NCBI GenBank assembly: GCA_027622495.1
Contig: JAQBYL010000269.1
Span: 1 to 6,027, forward strand
Source of the DNA: Pseudomonadota bacterium
GTDB lineage: Bacteria > Pseudomonadota > Gammaproteobacteria > Pseudomonadales > Azotimanducaceae
Reading direction: 5' to 3'
Length of the DNA: 6,027 nucleotides
Part shown: positions 5,942 to 6,027 of the stretch, in pieces
How positions within the stretch are numbered: the stretch's first letter is position 1
Layout of the letters: each line of letters begins with the position of its first letter
Position numbers and translations under genes: made by a program
The notes under the pieces: generated by a model
Database searches by the model: none
Seen by the model: the letters and a program-made list of their open reading frames with translations, nothing else
Told to the model about the DNA's origin: nothing

Positions 5942-6027
5942 ACGAACCACTCAAAATCGCCGTCGATAGGCATCATAATCACCAGCAACAAGCGATCAAA
6001 GGGTACTCCATGTTGCTGGTCCTGGCC
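5938..6027 (-). CDS. Possible C-terminal fragment of an upstream minus-strand gene
   Basis: On the minus strand one frame is open from the window edge through 29 codons, ending in PIDGDFEWFV and a TGA at 5940-5938 that overlaps the DUF465 ATG as ATGA. The other two minus frames are closed by stops in this stretch. The overlap style is the same as between the next two genes, which is why I list it. I do not recognise the protein. The stretch is short and may be open by chance, and a plus-strand gene starting at 6010 is an alternative for the same bases. Confidence 0.3.
   Translation of the reverse strand, partial: GQDQQHGVPFDRLLLVIMMPIDGDFEWFV
5981..6020. repeat. 10-bp perfect inverted repeat with 20-base spacer
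   Basis: ACCAGCAACA (5981-5990) and TGTTGCTGGT (6011-6020) are exact reverse complements, 20 bases apart. They lie upstream of the minus-strand operon and next to a possible plus-strand start at 6010 (ATG with AAAGGG six bases before it). The arms could be an operator for a dimeric regulator or a hairpin. If the minus-strand fragment listed here is real, they are inside its coding sequence and may have no regulatory role. Confidence 0.45.

Noticed and set aside
1..6027. A defence island, toxin-antitoxin pair, CRISPR array or mobile element
   Set aside because: Every substantial frame is accounted for by conserved core or household-type genes; no periodic direct repeats, transposase motifs or terminal repeats are visible.

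Overview
The window looks like ordinary chromosomal core genome from a gammaproteobacterium, with moderate GC content and dense coding. The main reasons are the hflD-purB order known from E. coli and Pseudomonas, a full-length CysB whose 324 residues match the E. coli length, a ThrH of the Pseudomonas type, and a 161-residue RraA-family protein. I cannot name the genus from the sequence. I see no mobile element, phage gene, CRISPR array, rRNA or tRNA.

Left arm (1-2661, plus strand): the C-terminal half of HflD enters from the left edge. It overlaps purB (adenylosuccinate lyase) by 11 bases, and purB overlaps by one base (TGATG) a two-domain protein made of an N-terminal GNAT acetyltransferase and a C-terminal PLD-like domain. 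The overlaps suggest one transcript with translational coupling.

Centre (about 2655-2690): the plus-strand and minus-strand operons converge with only 18 bases between their stop codons. A perfect 8-bp inverted repeat with a 3-base loop lies here, and its left arm occurs a second time just upstream. No T-tract follows on either strand, so terminator function is only a possibility.

Right arm (2680-6027, minus strand, read right to left): a possible C-terminal gene fragment at the edge, then a small DUF465/YdcH-like protein, a cytosolic 5'-nucleotidase (PF06189 type), cysB, thrH and an rraA-family gene. The first members and the last pair overlap by 4 to 8 bases. Gaps of 49 and 69 bases flank cysB. 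No gap in the window exceeds 100 bases.

Functionally the window holds purine metabolism on both arms (PurB synthesis, nucleotidase breakdown). It also holds a serine/cysteine theme: ThrH can release serine from phosphoserine, serine is the precursor of O-acetylserine, and CysB senses that branch. I found no clearly undescribed system. The points most worth a second look are the convergent hairpin, two start-codon corrections (thrH, rraA), the aldolase-type Arg-Asp pair in the RraA protein, and a 10-bp inverted repeat at the right edge.
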